From: CAZCDS01 sp964497585 | GTDB taxonomy: Bacteria; Desulfobacterota; Desulfomonilia; Desulfomonilales; Desulfomonilaceae | Direction: 5' to 3' | Assembly: GCA_964497585.1 (NCBI GenBank) | Contig: CAZCDS010000001.1 | Location: 336,055-400,054 of the forward strand | DNA length: 64,000 nt | Notes under the pieces: generated by a model | Told to the model about the DNA's origin: nothing | The model's database searches: none | Seen by the model: only the letters and a program-made list of their open reading frames with translations | Translations under genes and position numbers: made by a program | Shown: positions 27,711 to 36,939 of the stretch, in pieces | Layout: the number at the start of each line of letters is the position of its first letter | Position numbering within the stretch: the stretch's first letter is position 1

Positions 27711-28802
27711 ATGGAGGCCATGGAACCTGAAGTTGTCACTCATAGACCCCACGCGGCTCGCGATCGTATCCTTACGTGCGCTGCTACCGGGGTACTTCTT
27801 CTCTTCCTCTGGCACGCTGAGAACTCCTTCAGCGCTTACTCGATCCGCATCCTGAACAACATCGCCATATTCATCATCCTGGCCGTGAGCTACAATCTCA
27901 TCAACGGAATCACCGGACAATTCTCACTTGAGCCGAACGCATTCCTGGCGATCGGCGCGTATACGAGCGCGATCCTGACGCTCTCTCCCGCGGAGAAGCT
28001 CAGGTCCTTTATCATCGAGCCGATGGTGTGGCCGCTCTCGGAAATCAGCGTATCCTTTCCGGTTTCGCTCCTGGCTGCCGGCGTGGTTACCGCGTTCATG
28101 GGCTTTTTGATGGCCATCCCGGTGTTCCGGGTACGAGGGGATTACCTTGCTATCGTGACCCTCGGGTTCGGCGAGGTGATCCAGGTGGTTGCGAACAACA
28201 TTGTTCCCGTGACCAACGGTCCTCTCGGGCTAAAAGGTCTGCAACCGTACACAAACATCTGGTGGACTTGGGGAATTTGCCTGTTCACCCTCTTCTGCAT
28301 CGTCAGGCTCGTCAACTCGTCGTACGGCCGGGCAATGAAAGCGGTCCGGGAAGACGAAACCGCTGCAGAGGCAATGGGTATCAACGCGTTCTGGACGAAG
28401 ACCCTGGCCTTTACCTTCAGCGCGTTTTTTGAGGGCATCGCGGGAGGGCTGCTCGCACACCTTATCACGACGATCTCACCAACCCTCTTCACCTTCCTGC
28501 TGACCTTCAATCTCCTCATAATCATCGTCATTGGTGGACTTGGGAGCACCACGGGAGCGGTGATAGCGGCCGTCCTCTTCACGTGGGGCGGAGAGGCTCT
28601 CAGGGCCGTTGAGGAGCCCTTTACCCTGTTTGGTCTCCATTATCACGGCATTCCGGGCATGCGCATGGTCATCTTTTCCGCTATCCTGATCCTCGTAATG
28701 TTGTTCGCCCGCAGCGGCCTCATGGGCAGGCGCGAGTTCACCTGGCAGGGCCTGTTCGATTGGGTCGAGGGAGTGGCCGGTCGAGTTCGGAGGAACGGAT
28801 GA
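27711..28802 (+). CDS. livM: Branched-chain amino acid ABC transporter permease LivM
   Basis: A 363-residue permease with about nine membrane helices, the LivH partner. The family segments are LAVSYNLINGITGQFSLEPN, FRVRGDYLAIVTLGFGEVIQ and IIIVIGGLGSTTGAVIAAVL. Either ATG 27711 or ATG 27720 could be the start; GGAGG lies between them and would serve the second. The stop overlaps livG by 4 bases (ATGA), showing translational coupling. Confidence 0.94.
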   Translation: MEAMEPEVVTHRPHAARDRILTCAATGVLLLFLWHAENSFSAYSIRILNNIAIFIILAVSYNLINGITGQFSLEPNAFLAIGAYTSAILTLSPAEKLRSFIIEPMVWPLSEISVSFPVSLLAAGVVTAFMGFLMAIPVFRVRGDYLAIVTLGFGEVIQVVANNIVPVTNGPLGLKGLQPYTNIWWTWGICLFTLFCIVRLVNSSYGRAMKAVREDETAAEAMGINAFWTKTLAFTFSAFFEGIAGGLLAHLITTISPTLFTFLLTFNLLIIIVIGGLGSTTGAVIAAVLFTWGGEALRAVEEPFTLFGLHYHGIPGMRMVIFSAILILVMLFARSGLMGRREFTWQGLFDWVEGVAGRVRRNG

Positions 28803-29566
28803 ACGAGCCCCTTTTTCGAACAGACAAGCTCTCCGTGGCCTTCGGAGGCCTTGCTGCGCTCACGAGGCTGGACCTGGAAATCAACCAGGGTGAGATCGTC
28901 GGACTCATCGGGCCGAACGGCGCGGGAAAGACCACCGCTTTCAATGCCATAACCGGGATCACAAGACCTTCTTCCGGAAAGGTTATCTTCCAGGGTGAAA
29001 ATCTGACCCGATTCAGTGCTCCGCAGATAGCTCGACGCGGTATTGCCAGGACATTTCAGCAGATCAGGCTCTACGACGATCTGACCGTCCTGGAAAACGT
29101 TATGGTAGCCGGGCACAGCTCGATCCGCTATTCCTTCGTGGAAGCCGTCATCGGCCTGGGACGCTTCAAGCGGGAGGAGCAGAGAATCACCGAGATGTCA
29201 GCAAACTTGCTGGAACTCATCGGACTCATCGACCTTGCACGTGAGAAGGCCGCCTCCTTGCCCTACGGCAGTCAACGCAGGCTGGAAGTGGCTCGGGCCC
29301 TTGCGCTGGAACCGATCCTGCTTCTCCTGGACGAGCCCGTGGCCGGGATGAATCCCATGGAGACGAGAGAGTTCGCCGAATTACTGTTGAGACTGCACGA
29401 TGAACTGCGTCTCACCATCGGTCTCATAGAGCACGATATGGGATTCGTGATGACTATCTGTCACAAGATCAAGGTGATCGACCATGGGATACCCATAGCG
29501 TGGGGCACGCCCCATGAAATACGCAACAACGAAAAGGTGATCGCCGCATACCTCGGGCATGGGTAG
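28799..29566 (+). CDS. livG: Branched-chain amino acid ABC transporter ATPase LivG
   Basis: A 255-residue ABC ATPase. Walker A is GPNGAGKTTAFN, Walker B is ILLLLDEPVAGMNP, and the H-loop is IGLIEHDMGFVM. The signature is LPYGSQRRLEVARAL, a mild variant of the Liv-family LSYGxQRRLEIARAL. The DEPVAGMNP form and the segment ARTFQQIRLYDDLTVLENV are typical LivG. The start at ATG 28799 is set by GGAGGAACGG upstream and the overlap with livM. A 250-base spacer separates it from livF. Confidence 0.94.
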   Translation: MNEPLFRTDKLSVAFGGLAALTRLDLEINQGEIVGLIGPNGAGKTTAFNAITGITRPSSGKVIFQGENLTRFSAPQIARRGIARTFQQIRLYDDLTVLENVMVAGHSSIRYSFVEAVIGLGRFKREEQRITEMSANLLELIGLIDLAREKAASLPYGSQRRLEVARALALEPILLLLDEPVAGMNPMETREFAELLLRLHDELRLTIGLIEHDMGFVMTICHKIKVIDHGIPIAWGTPHEIRNNEKVIAAYLGHG

Positions 29567-29816
29567 GGCTAGGGACGGAAACGTGCAGGGCACCCTCTCT
29601 TTGTGAAAGAAAAGGGCTTCCCGCCCGCCATTTCCTTTCTTTTTCCCGGAACGGTGAGGGCTCGAGGGAGCGGTTTTCATGTCCGACGGGACGAGCAACT
29701 GTGCGTTTCATTGTATGAGAGCGTCATCCCCCATTCCAGAGGTGACCGGCCGCGCATCGGAATTCGTCCAACCGGGTGGATGGTGACGTATTCCTCAAGG
29801 TATCGAGGAGAAGCTC

Positions 29817-30554
29817 TTGCTTGCAGTTAAAGACCTTCATGTGAGCTACGGAGGAATCCGCGCGCTCAGGGGAATCTCGCTGACGGTGGAAGAAGAACAG
29901 ATCGTTACCCTTCTCGGGGCGAACGGCGCGGGAAAGAGCACCTCGATCAGGGCCATATCGGGGATGGTACCCATAGACTCAGGCGAAGTGCTGTTTCGAG
30001 GCGACCCGATCGACAAGCTGCCTGTGCACGAGATCCAGAAGCTGGGCCTAGTTCATATACCCGAGGGCAGGAAGATCTTTGCCAACCTCACCGTGCGAGA
30101 AAACCTGATTATGGGCGCGTACCACAACCGCGACCGCGAAGACCTGAATCGTGCCATGCAGAGGATTTTCTCAACCTTCCCCATTCTCGAATCCCGGAGC
30201 GATCAGCTCGGCGGAACGCTCTCCGGGGGCGAACAACAGATGCTGGCAGTCGGCAGGGCTCTCATGTCCAAACCGACACTCCTAATGATGGATGAACCAT
30301 CGCTTGGGCTCGCTCCCCTCATCGTGGCCGAGGTCTTCAAGATCATTGAAGAGATCCGAGAAGAAGGCGTAACCGTGTTCCTCGTGGAACAGAACGCGAA
30401 CGCAGCGCTGAAAGTGGCTGATCACGCGTATGTCCTGGAAAACGGGCGAGTCGTACTCCAAGGCAGCGGGGAAATACTGCTGGCCAACCAGCGAGTCAGA
30501 GAATATTACCTGGGAGAGACAGCCGCAACTGAGCCCAGTGACAATGAGGTTTGA
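29817..30554 (+). CDS. livF: Branched-chain amino acid ABC transporter ATPase LivF
   Basis: A 245-residue ABC ATPase, the second of the pair driving LivHM. It has Walker A GANGAGKSTSIR, signature LSGGEQQMLAVGRAL, Walker B LLMMDEPSLGLAP, and FLVEQNANAAL, the LivF H-loop version with Gln. It starts at TTG 29817, supported by GAGGAGAAG 5 bases upstream and the standard MLAVKDLHVSYG opening. The rare start and the 250-base gap after livG suggest weaker or separately tuned expression. Confidence 0.94.
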   Translation: MLAVKDLHVSYGGIRALRGISLTVEEEQIVTLLGANGAGKSTSIRAISGMVPIDSGEVLFRGDPIDKLPVHEIQKLGLVHIPEGRKIFANLTVRENLIMGAYHNRDREDLNRAMQRIFSTFPILESRSDQLGGTLSGGEQQMLAVGRALMSKPTLLMMDEPSLGLAPLIVAEVFKIIEEIREEGVTVFLVEQNANAALKVADHAYVLENGRVVLQGSGEILLANQRVREYYLGETAATEPSDNEV

Positions 30555-30558
30555 GAAT

Positions 30559-30604
30559 CCCCCCTTTTCCCTCTGGAAGGAGTTTGAGGGGGGGAGAGTT
30601 TTGT
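30559..30604 (+). terminator. Probable terminator of the liv operon
   Basis: A C-run (CCCCCC, 30559-30564) can pair with the G-run at 30588-30594. It lies just after the livF stop and is followed by AGAGTTTTG. The stem is G:C-rich with a large imperfect interior, so the fold is plausible but not perfect. Confidence 0.45.
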
Positions 30605-30641
30605 ACCATCGAAAGTACCCTGTACAAGACCGAATGAGCTG

Positions 30642-31376
30642 CTATCGACGGTGCTCCATCCAGTCCTTCAGGAGATCAAACTGGTCAGGTTGTAATGCGA
30701 AAACCGTCGGATGTTTGCCGATGGACACCAGGAGATGACATGGGTAAGTCCGTGTCTGCTTGAGTCGCAGCATCCTGCGCGCGAGATGCCTGGGAATCTT
30801 GATCCAGTTGTACGAGTAACGCGGTCTCGGCTTGAACAGCAGCCCATTCCGATAGAATTCGATATCCCAGCCGTCAACATCCAGGGTGCGGAATGGAACC
30901 TCCTCCGGCCCGGCGATTCTGAGTGCGTCTCCGAGGACGTGCTGAATAAAACCTACGCCACCCAACAAGAGCGGCGGAACAAGCAGGAATGCCAGGATAG
31001 AGAAGCCGCCGCGGTGAGATGGCTCTTTTCCAACCCAAGCGAGGATGCCGGTCAGCAGCAACAGTCCCAACCAGCACAACACCGTTCTAACTGTGATAAG
31101 GCGGCTTCTACCTCGCGTGAACTCATAGTCCCTGAGTTGCATCCCGCGACTCAATTCACGGCCGACTATCACCGCGCTGAGAGGAAACATCCCTAAGCAA
31201 GAGAGAATCAGGGGATGCATCCCCCACTCTCCTTCCGCGACACCCAAGAGGGCGACAACGAACACTATCGCCGTAAATACACCGGCGAGAATCAGCGCGT
31301 ATCCCACCCCTGCGTTGGCTTCTCTCGTAGTACAGTCTAGAGGGTTCGAGTCCATGAGGATTTCGTGAATTTTCAC
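30642..31376 (-). CDS. Hypothetical membrane protein, 244 aa
   Basis: I do not recognise a named family. Four hydrophobic segments are seen, at about residues 25-47 (YALILAGVFTAIVFVVALLG), 55-72, 93-113 and 125-147. A soluble C-terminal domain of about 90 residues contains GWDIEFYRNGLLFKPRPRYS and YNWIKIPRHLARRMLRLKQT, a pattern like a small PH-type or bPH domain that reads out a membrane protein's local environment. Its ATG overlaps the stop of the upstream hybrid kinase by 4 bases, so it is co-translated with the kinase and could be part of the same signalling unit. Confidence 0.75.
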   Translation of the reverse strand: MKIHEILMDSNPLDCTTREANAGVGYALILAGVFTAIVFVVALLGVAEGEWGMHPLILSCLGMFPLSAVIVGRELSRGMQLRDYEFTRGRSRLITVRTVLCWLGLLLLTGILAWVGKEPSHRGGFSILAFLLVPPLLLGGVGFIQHVLGDALRIAGPEEVPFRTLDVDGWDIEFYRNGLLFKPRPRYSYNWIKIPRHLARRMLRLKQTRTYPCHLLVSIGKHPTVFALQPDQFDLLKDWMEHRR

Positions 31377-33520
31377 CGGGCCGTGAGAACCTCCTGGAGC
31401 GCGGCACTCAGATCCCTGGCATTGTATGGTTTGGGGACAATACCCTTGAAGCCGTAACGCTTATAGTCGGACATGATCGGGTCCGTCGAATAACCGCTCG
31501 ATACGATGGCCCGGACGTCAGGATCGATCTGGCGAAGTCTCTCGATTGCGGCCTTTCCCCCCATGCCGCCGGGAACCGTAAGGTCCATGATCACCACGGA
31601 GAACGGATCTTGAGCCTCTCTCGCTTTGGTGTACAGGTCAATGGCTTCGGCGCCGTCGCTGGCGCACTCCACTTCATATCCGAGAAGCTTGAGCAGATCG
31701 CTCGCCGCCACCCTGATCACTTCCTCGTCGTCCATGAGCAGGATTCGCCCTCTTCCGATTGTGGGGATCTCACCGGACTCTTCCACCGTGGATTCCACCC
31801 TGAATTCGGATGCAGGGAGGAATACAACGAATGTTGTTCCGACCCCGACTTCGGATCGGACTTCGAGGTTGCCTCCGTGTCTTTTGATAATGGAGTATGC
31901 CGTGGAGAGCCCGAGACCGCTTCCCTGGAGCTTGGTAGTGAAATAGGGATCGAATATCTTGGAAAGGACCTCCCGGGACATACCGGGCCCATCATCCTCG
32001 ACAGATATTCTCACGTATTCCCCGTCTTTCAGAAGCGCTGAACCGCTTTGTTCCCCTCCGACTACGAGATGGTTATCCGCGGAAAGCACGACCGTACCCC
32101 CGTCGGGCATGGCCTGCTGAGCGTTGATCAGCAGATTTTGCACCACTTGGCTGATCTGTTGGGGATCACCTTCCGCACCCCACAGATCGGGGGCGAGGTT
32201 TAGCGTGTACTTCACGTTGGAACCGCTCAGCACAAGTGCGGCGCTCTGCTTGAGGAGTTCGGACAGGGATATCAGTCGCTTGACCGGCTCTGCCTCACCT
32301 TTGGTAAACGTAAGGAGCTGGAGAGTCAGATTTCTTGCGGCTGCTGCAGCCTTCTCCGCATTTCTGAGCGCCTCGTATACCGGGCTGTCTTTCGTTGCGC
32401 GCATTTTCGCCAGCGACATGTTGGCCGTTATACCGGTGAGCAGGTTATTGAAATCATGAGCAATACCACCGGCGATGAGTTCGAGGGACTGAAGCTTTTC
32501 GGCCTTGAGCAGCTCTTTTTCGGCCCTCTTTCGCTCCGTGATGTCCCGCAGCATGGCCAGCAATGCCGGTTTCCCGTTCCAATCGGTGTTCTCCACGCGC
32601 ATCTCCAGTACGCGCTCGTCTCCATCGGCGTAGAATCCTTTGATCTCGGATGTCTCACCGGCCACCAGCGGCCGCCCATAGCGAGCACCTATCAACTGGT
32701 CGGGAGATCGTCCCAAAAGCCTGGCTGACGCCGGGTTGGCGTAAAGAATCCTTCCGCCCCGATCAAATACCGCAATGCCTTCCCCTGTCTTTTCGACGAT
32801 GCTGGTAAAGCCGGCGCGGCTGGATTTCAGGCTCTCTTGAGCGATTTTGCGGATCTTGATCTCGTTGAGAAGCTGCTCATTCATCATCTTCAATTCGACT
32901 GTTCGCTCTCGGACCCGCTCCTCGAGCTGATCGCGAGCTTTGAGCAGTTCCTCCCTGTGTTTCTTCTGGAGGAGAAGCTGTTTCTTTTCGGCCGTGATAT
33001 CTTCGATGATCACCAGCAATGACTTTTCCCCGCCGATGTTCATGGAGCGGATGTATATTCTGCTCCAGATCCTGCTCTTTTCCACATCGAGGACAGCCCC
33101 GTTCACCTGTGCTTTCTTCGTCTCGAACAGCTCTTCCGTCACCGACCGGACCTTCTCGGCAACCGACGGATTGGAGAAGAGTGAACAGAAGGGTTTACCT
33201 TGAATCTTCTCGTAGCCGCTGCTGATTTTTTTCCAGGATCGGTTGGCGAAGATTATTCGTTGGGAATGGTCGATCAGGAGGGTCGGAACGGGAAGCGCCT
33301 GCAGTAACCCCCCGAATGAGGAAGACGCGAGCCCCGCTCCCTCAAGGCTATCCCACTCATCCAATTCACTGACGAGGGAGTCGAGATCGATAATCTCGGT
33401 AGTGGACGTGAATGATTCGAACTCAATGGAGTCCGCGCCGAACAGATCCGTCTCTTGTGACCAAGGATACTGCGGCTCATCCTCAGCCGGATCAACAATC
33501 CTGATGTCTCTCTCACTCAT
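31373..33520 (-). CDS. Hybrid PAS-PAS histidine kinase with C-terminal receiver
   Basis: A 715-residue cytoplasmic sensor kinase without membrane helices. An acidic N-terminal tail is followed by a PAS domain (about 70-180) and a coiled coil (about 180-235, RDQLEERVRERTVELKMMNE). A second PAS domain (about 240-335) comes next. HisKA has the H-box GGIAHDFNNLLTG. HATPase_c has N-box LINAQQAMP, G1 DDGPGMS and G2 GSGLGLSTAYSII. The receiver (about 590-710) has LLMDDEE, the phospho-acceptor Asp in VIMDLTVPGG, and KPYN. No response regulator is adjacent. The following membrane protein overlaps by 4 bases. The signal is unknown; cytoplasmic PAS domains often sense redox state or ligands. Confidence 0.93.
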   Translation of the reverse strand: MSERDIRIVDPAEDEPQYPWSQETDLFGADSIEFESFTSTTEIIDLDSLVSELDEWDSLEGAGLASSSFGGLLQALPVPTLLIDHSQRIIFANRSWKKISSGYEKIQGKPFCSLFSNPSVAEKVRSVTEELFETKKAQVNGAVLDVEKSRIWSRIYIRSMNIGGEKSLLVIIEDITAEKKQLLLQKKHREELLKARDQLEERVRERTVELKMMNEQLLNEIKIRKIAQESLKSSRAGFTSIVEKTGEGIAVFDRGGRILYANPASARLLGRSPDQLIGARYGRPLVAGETSEIKGFYADGDERVLEMRVENTDWNGKPALLAMLRDITERKRAEKELLKAEKLQSLELIAGGIAHDFNNLLTGITANMSLAKMRATKDSPVYEALRNAEKAAAAARNLTLQLLTFTKGEAEPVKRLISLSELLKQSAALVLSGSNVKYTLNLAPDLWGAEGDPQQISQVVQNLLINAQQAMPDGGTVVLSADNHLVVGGEQSGSALLKDGEYVRISVEDDGPGMSREVLSKIFDPYFTTKLQGSGLGLSTAYSIIKRHGGNLEVRSEVGVGTTFVVFLPASEFRVESTVEESGEIPTIGRGRILLMDDEEVIRVAASDLLKLLGYEVECASDGAEAIDLYTKAREAQDPFSVVIMDLTVPGGMGGKAAIERLRQIDPDVRAIVSSGYSTDPIMSDYKRYGFKGIVPKPYNARDLSAALQEVLTAR

Positions 33521-34227
33521 TGCCCGCCCTCACGAGTCTGAGCTTCCCCCTCCCAACCCCTGCGTCGGTTCCTCTTCGGACGACGCAGAGCGAGCCCCCA
33601 ATGTCGTTCGACGGCTCGTCCATCTTCTTGGCCAAGAGCCCCGGGACGGCTCTCTCTGGTATCTCACCCGGGCGAACAGAACTGCGGCGTTGTCTGGTTG
33701 GAGCGCCGCAGGAGACCATCACACATGAATCCGGCTGGATAGAGGAATCTCCAAGAAAGATTGTAACACACTTTGCCGCGAGATTAGCAATAAACTGATA
33801 GACCCGCCGCGCTGACCCTCGAAGACTTTTTCTGAGAGTAGAAGCACCCAGATATTCTACGGCTCTGCTTAAGGGCTCACATAGCCCGCAATGACCCACG
33901 TGCTCACGGGGCGGGGAACCGAAGGTCTTGCACAAGCATCGTGGAGCAGTGGTAGAGCACAGTCCTTGGTGCACTTATTCAATCAATTTGGGGTAAAGGG
34001 TTACCGGGGAGGGGCGGTAGGTCCCCTGCCTTGCTGAAGGGTCTGGGTGCCAGTAACCACGCCGACGCGTGGTAAGCGGCCTTTGGGGAGGCATCCGAGT
34101 AACCGGTTTTCTCCCAAATAGATACGAGCGGGTAAAGTGGGGAAGTATCTCTTTTGGGTCTTCTTGGTGGTAGACAGCTCCTCCTCTTCCTGATTTCTTG
34201 GCGTCTTGGTAGTTCGATCGTTTCCAC
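33521..34227. other. Gene-poor region between the kinase and uvrC
   Basis: About 700 bases. Open frames on both strands (the longest are minus-strand 33513-33974 and 33975-34274) lack ribosome sites and protein-like composition. A tRNA D-arm-like string near 33940-33960 has no matching acceptor or T-arm. I see no supported gene. Confidence 0.4.
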
Positions 34228-36099
34228 TCAGGATAACCCCTCACGTTGATCCGGGAATATCGATTCCATCTCACTGTGGGTTTCTTCCCGGGGATTCAGA
34301 TGCGCCCGGATTCGTTCCACGTCTCTCTTGCCGATACCGGCCACGTCCGAGAGCTCTTCGTCCGTGGCAGCGAGGACTCCCTGGACGCTTCCGAAGGCCT
34401 TGAGCAGGCTGTCTCGTTTCTTGTGCCCGATGCCCGGGACATCGTCGAGGGCGGAGCGGATTACGGTTCTCTTCCGTGTCTTAGTATGGAATTCATGCAC
34501 GAATCGGTGGGACTCGTCTCGCACGCGCATCAGGAGCATGAGCCCGGGATCGCCCTTGCGGAATCTCACCGGATTTTTGCGGTTCGGCAAGTAGATCTTG
34601 TCCTGAGAACCTTCCTTTTTACCCTTGGCGATTGAGGCTACGGGGAGAGCCTCTTTCCCCAGTTTGTCCTGCAGCGCGGCGACCGCAGCGTTCAACTGTG
34701 ACTTTCCCCCATCGACGAGGATCAGATCCGGGAGCGGGTCGTCATCTCTATGTCCGAGCCGCCGGGTCAGTGTCTGGTAGATCATACCCGGATCGTCCTG
34801 GTCGGAAAAGCCCTCCATCCTGAACTTCCTGTAGAGCGACTTGGCGGGTTTGGGGCCCCTGAAGGCCACCTTGACCCCGACCGGTTCGCTTCCCGCGACA
34901 TTAGAGATGTCATAGCCTTCGATGATTCCCGGGAGCGTACCAAGGTGCAATTTCGCCGCGACGCGTTCCAGCGCGGCTTCGCTGAGATCGTGGACGGTTT
35001 CCCGGGACAAAGCATTTGCAGCGTTTTTCAGGGCCAACCTGACGAGGCTCGCACCCCGGCCCCGCGCGGGCACCCTGAGCGTCACCTTGTTCCCTCTGAT
35101 CTCGGAAAGCCAGTCCCGGATCGGCATCGGACTCTCGATGGAATGGGAGATAAGCACCTCTTTGGGAACGAACGCGCCCGAGCCGTAGTACTGCTTGATC
35201 GACGCGGCCATGACCTCTTCTTCGTCGAGCGCTCGATTACGAAAGAGGAAAGAGTCCTCTGACAGCAATCTTCCCCGACGCAAGGACAGTACCGCGACGG
35301 CAAAGAGGTCTGAGTTCCCGGTGGCCAGTCCGAAAACATCCTGATCCTTAAGATGAAAGAAGGAGACGTTCTGTACTTCCAGGGTGCGCTCGACGGCATA
35401 GATGCGATCCCGGATACGCGCAGCCTCCTCAAATCGCAGATCTTCGGCCGCTTTCTCCATTTCCTTCTCGAGGTCCCTTACGAGATCTTCGCTCTTGCCC
35501 TGAAGGAGGAGGATCACTCCTTTGACCATGCGATCGTACTCGTGCTTGTCGACCTTGCCCGCGCAGGGGCAGAGACATCGCTTCATCTGGCAGTTCAGGC
35601 AGGGACGTTTGCATGTGGCAAACTGGCGCTCGGAACATTGACGCAGCGGAAAGATGCGTTGAATGAATCTCAGCGTGATTCGCGCGTCCTTCGCCGAGGA
35701 GTAGGGGCCGAAATAGCGGTTCTTATCCGGTTTGATCTTTTGCGTCCGAATCAGGGTTAGTCGAGGAAAGGGATGGGTGGTGTTGAGCTTCAGTGAAAAG
35801 AAGGACTTGTCGTCCCTCAGGTTCACATTGAACCTGGGCCGGTACTGCTTGATCAGGTTGTTTTCGAGTATCAGTGCCTCTTTTTCGGTCTCGGTGAGGA
35901 TGGTCCGGATGCTGTCAACCTGTTGCATAAGGAAGAACGTCTTCGGCCGGTCGTCGCCGTGTTTGACGAAATAGCTGCGCACACGATTCCTCAGGTTGGT
36001 CGCTTTACCCACATAGAGGACCGTGCCATTGCGGTCATGCATCAGGTAGACCCCGGCGCTCCGGGGTAGATTTTTCAGAAACTCGTCGTCCACAGGCAT
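34228..36099 (-). CDS. uvrC: Excinuclease ABC subunit C
   Basis: A 623-residue nucleotide-excision-repair endonuclease that makes both incisions with UvrB. The order is: GIY-YIG domain (SAGVYLMHDRNGTVLYVGKA, residues 13-32), a Cys cluster (CSERQFATCKRPCLNCQMKRC, read CxxxxxxxCxxxCxxC) as in many UvrCs, a UVR UvrB-binding helix (EKAAEDLRFEEAARIRDRIY), the RNase H-like C-terminal nuclease (IEGYDISNVAGSEPVGVKVA, and LILVDGGKSQLNAA), and tandem helix-hairpin-helix motifs (LDDVPGIGHKKRDSLL, LSDVAGIGKRDVERI). Normal length. It is monocistronic and divergent from the HTH-por operon. Confidence 0.97.
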   Translation of the reverse strand: MPVDDEFLKNLPRSAGVYLMHDRNGTVLYVGKATNLRNRVRSYFVKHGDDRPKTFFLMQQVDSIRTILTETEKEALILENNLIKQYRPRFNVNLRDDKSFFSLKLNTTHPFPRLTLIRTQKIKPDKNRYFGPYSSAKDARITLRFIQRIFPLRQCSERQFATCKRPCLNCQMKRCLCPCAGKVDKHEYDRMVKGVILLLQGKSEDLVRDLEKEMEKAAEDLRFEEAARIRDRIYAVERTLEVQNVSFFHLKDQDVFGLATGNSDLFAVAVLSLRRGRLLSEDSFLFRNRALDEEEVMAASIKQYYGSGAFVPKEVLISHSIESPMPIRDWLSEIRGNKVTLRVPARGRGASLVRLALKNAANALSRETVHDLSEAALERVAAKLHLGTLPGIIEGYDISNVAGSEPVGVKVAFRGPKPAKSLYRKFRMEGFSDQDDPGMIYQTLTRRLGHRDDDPLPDLILVDGGKSQLNAAVAALQDKLGKEALPVASIAKGKKEGSQDKIYLPNRKNPVRFRKGDPGLMLLMRVRDESHRFVHEFHTKTRKRTVIRSALDDVPGIGHKKRDSLLKAFGSVQGVLAATDEELSDVAGIGKRDVERIRAHLNPREETHSEMESIFPDQREGLS

Positions 36100-36516
36100 A
36101 GACGAATGACCTCGGAATCCGAAATGCTAGCGGGGCAGATCGGTTGCGCATTCCCCGCCGTAGGAAATCGCCCACATGCCGCCAAATCCATGGCTCGGCA
36201 CCCAGCGATTCCGCCAGGTGTTGTCCCGGCGGACGCTAGGATGCGTCGTAGGGTGTTGTTCCGTCCCATCCCAGAGGGCGGAGCGGCCGACAAAATCGCC
36301 TTGATCAAGTGGGTCTTCATCTGCTAAATATATATGTTTATGTCAATGGCGTCCCGCGTCAAGGGTCGAACCCGATTTCCTCGGGGGGGATCTAAGGGCG
36401 TGAGATCCTGACCAGGTGTGCTTCAGGGCGTCGAGAAGATCCGACGCTGAGTCTGTGAAATCCTTCCCGTGGCCGCCCGAAATGAGAGCCCACCTCAACA
36501 CGTAGGATTGTCAGCC
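36100..36516. other. Divergent intergenic region, uvrC / HTH-por operon
   Basis: About 417 bases. An AT-rich patch at 36325-36345 stands out. TTGATC (36301-36306), an 18-base spacer and TAAATA (36325-36330) form a possible promoter toward the por operon. A short minus-strand frame overlapping the uvrC start is not convincing. Confidence 0.35.
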
Positions 36517-36918
36517 ATGAAGAAGAATGAAGACCGAAAGCTTGCCGAAGATGCCTTCCTTGACGAGCGGGGCCGAATCACGAACAAGGAGCTGGCTGCC
36601 CGCCTCAACGTGCATCCCGCTACGATCGCCAGGTGGAGGCGACTCGATGATTGGGATATGAAGCTCGTACGGGCCGTTTCGACCCGGGATGAGATCGCGT
36701 CCAACCAAGAGGACCCCTTCGATGTCGATCTCCGTCACATAAGGCTCCTCAACGAACGAATTGACACGTATCTGAATAAGAGAGAATTGCTGCCTTCCGA
36801 AATAAGGGAGCTGGCTGAAGCCAAGTACCACCTGATGAATTGCACGGAGATAATCCGCGACCAGATGACCTATCCCTTTATGGAAGAATATCCTGAAAAC
36901 GGTACCGACTTTGACTGA
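36517..36918 (+). CDS. Small HTH protein resembling phage terminase small-subunit N-termini
   Basis: A 133-residue acidic protein. Residues 12-45 (FLDERGRITNKELAARLNVH, then PATIARWRRLDDWDMKLVR) form a helix-turn-helix ending in the W-x-x-x-D-x-W pattern found at the start of phage terminase small subunits and related transposon-type DNA binders. The rest is helical (RHIRLLNERIDTYLNKRELL). ATG 36517 was chosen over upstream in-frame codons because it begins a sensible MKKNEDRKLAEDAF. No phage genes are near; instead it lies 21 bases before porG and appears to be the first gene of the POR operon. A regulatory role is inferred from position only. Confidence 0.7.
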   Translation: MKKNEDRKLAEDAFLDERGRITNKELAARLNVHPATIARWRRLDDWDMKLVRAVSTRDEIASNQEDPFDVDLRHIRLLNERIDTYLNKRELLPSEIRELAEAKYHLMNCTEIIRDQMTYPFMEEYPENGTDFD

Positions 36919-36939
36919 CAACCTCTCAAAGGAGCGATC

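Noticed and set aside
33513..33974. 153-codon minus-strand frame upstream of the hybrid kinase
   Set aside because: Cys/Arg/Ser-rich composition, no ribosome site, and it overlaps the kinase start region.
33930..33975. tRNA-like string (GGAGCAGTGGTAGAGCAC) before uvrC
   Set aside because: It resembles only a D-arm. I could not find a pairing acceptor stem, anticodon arm or T-arm, so it is not a tRNA.
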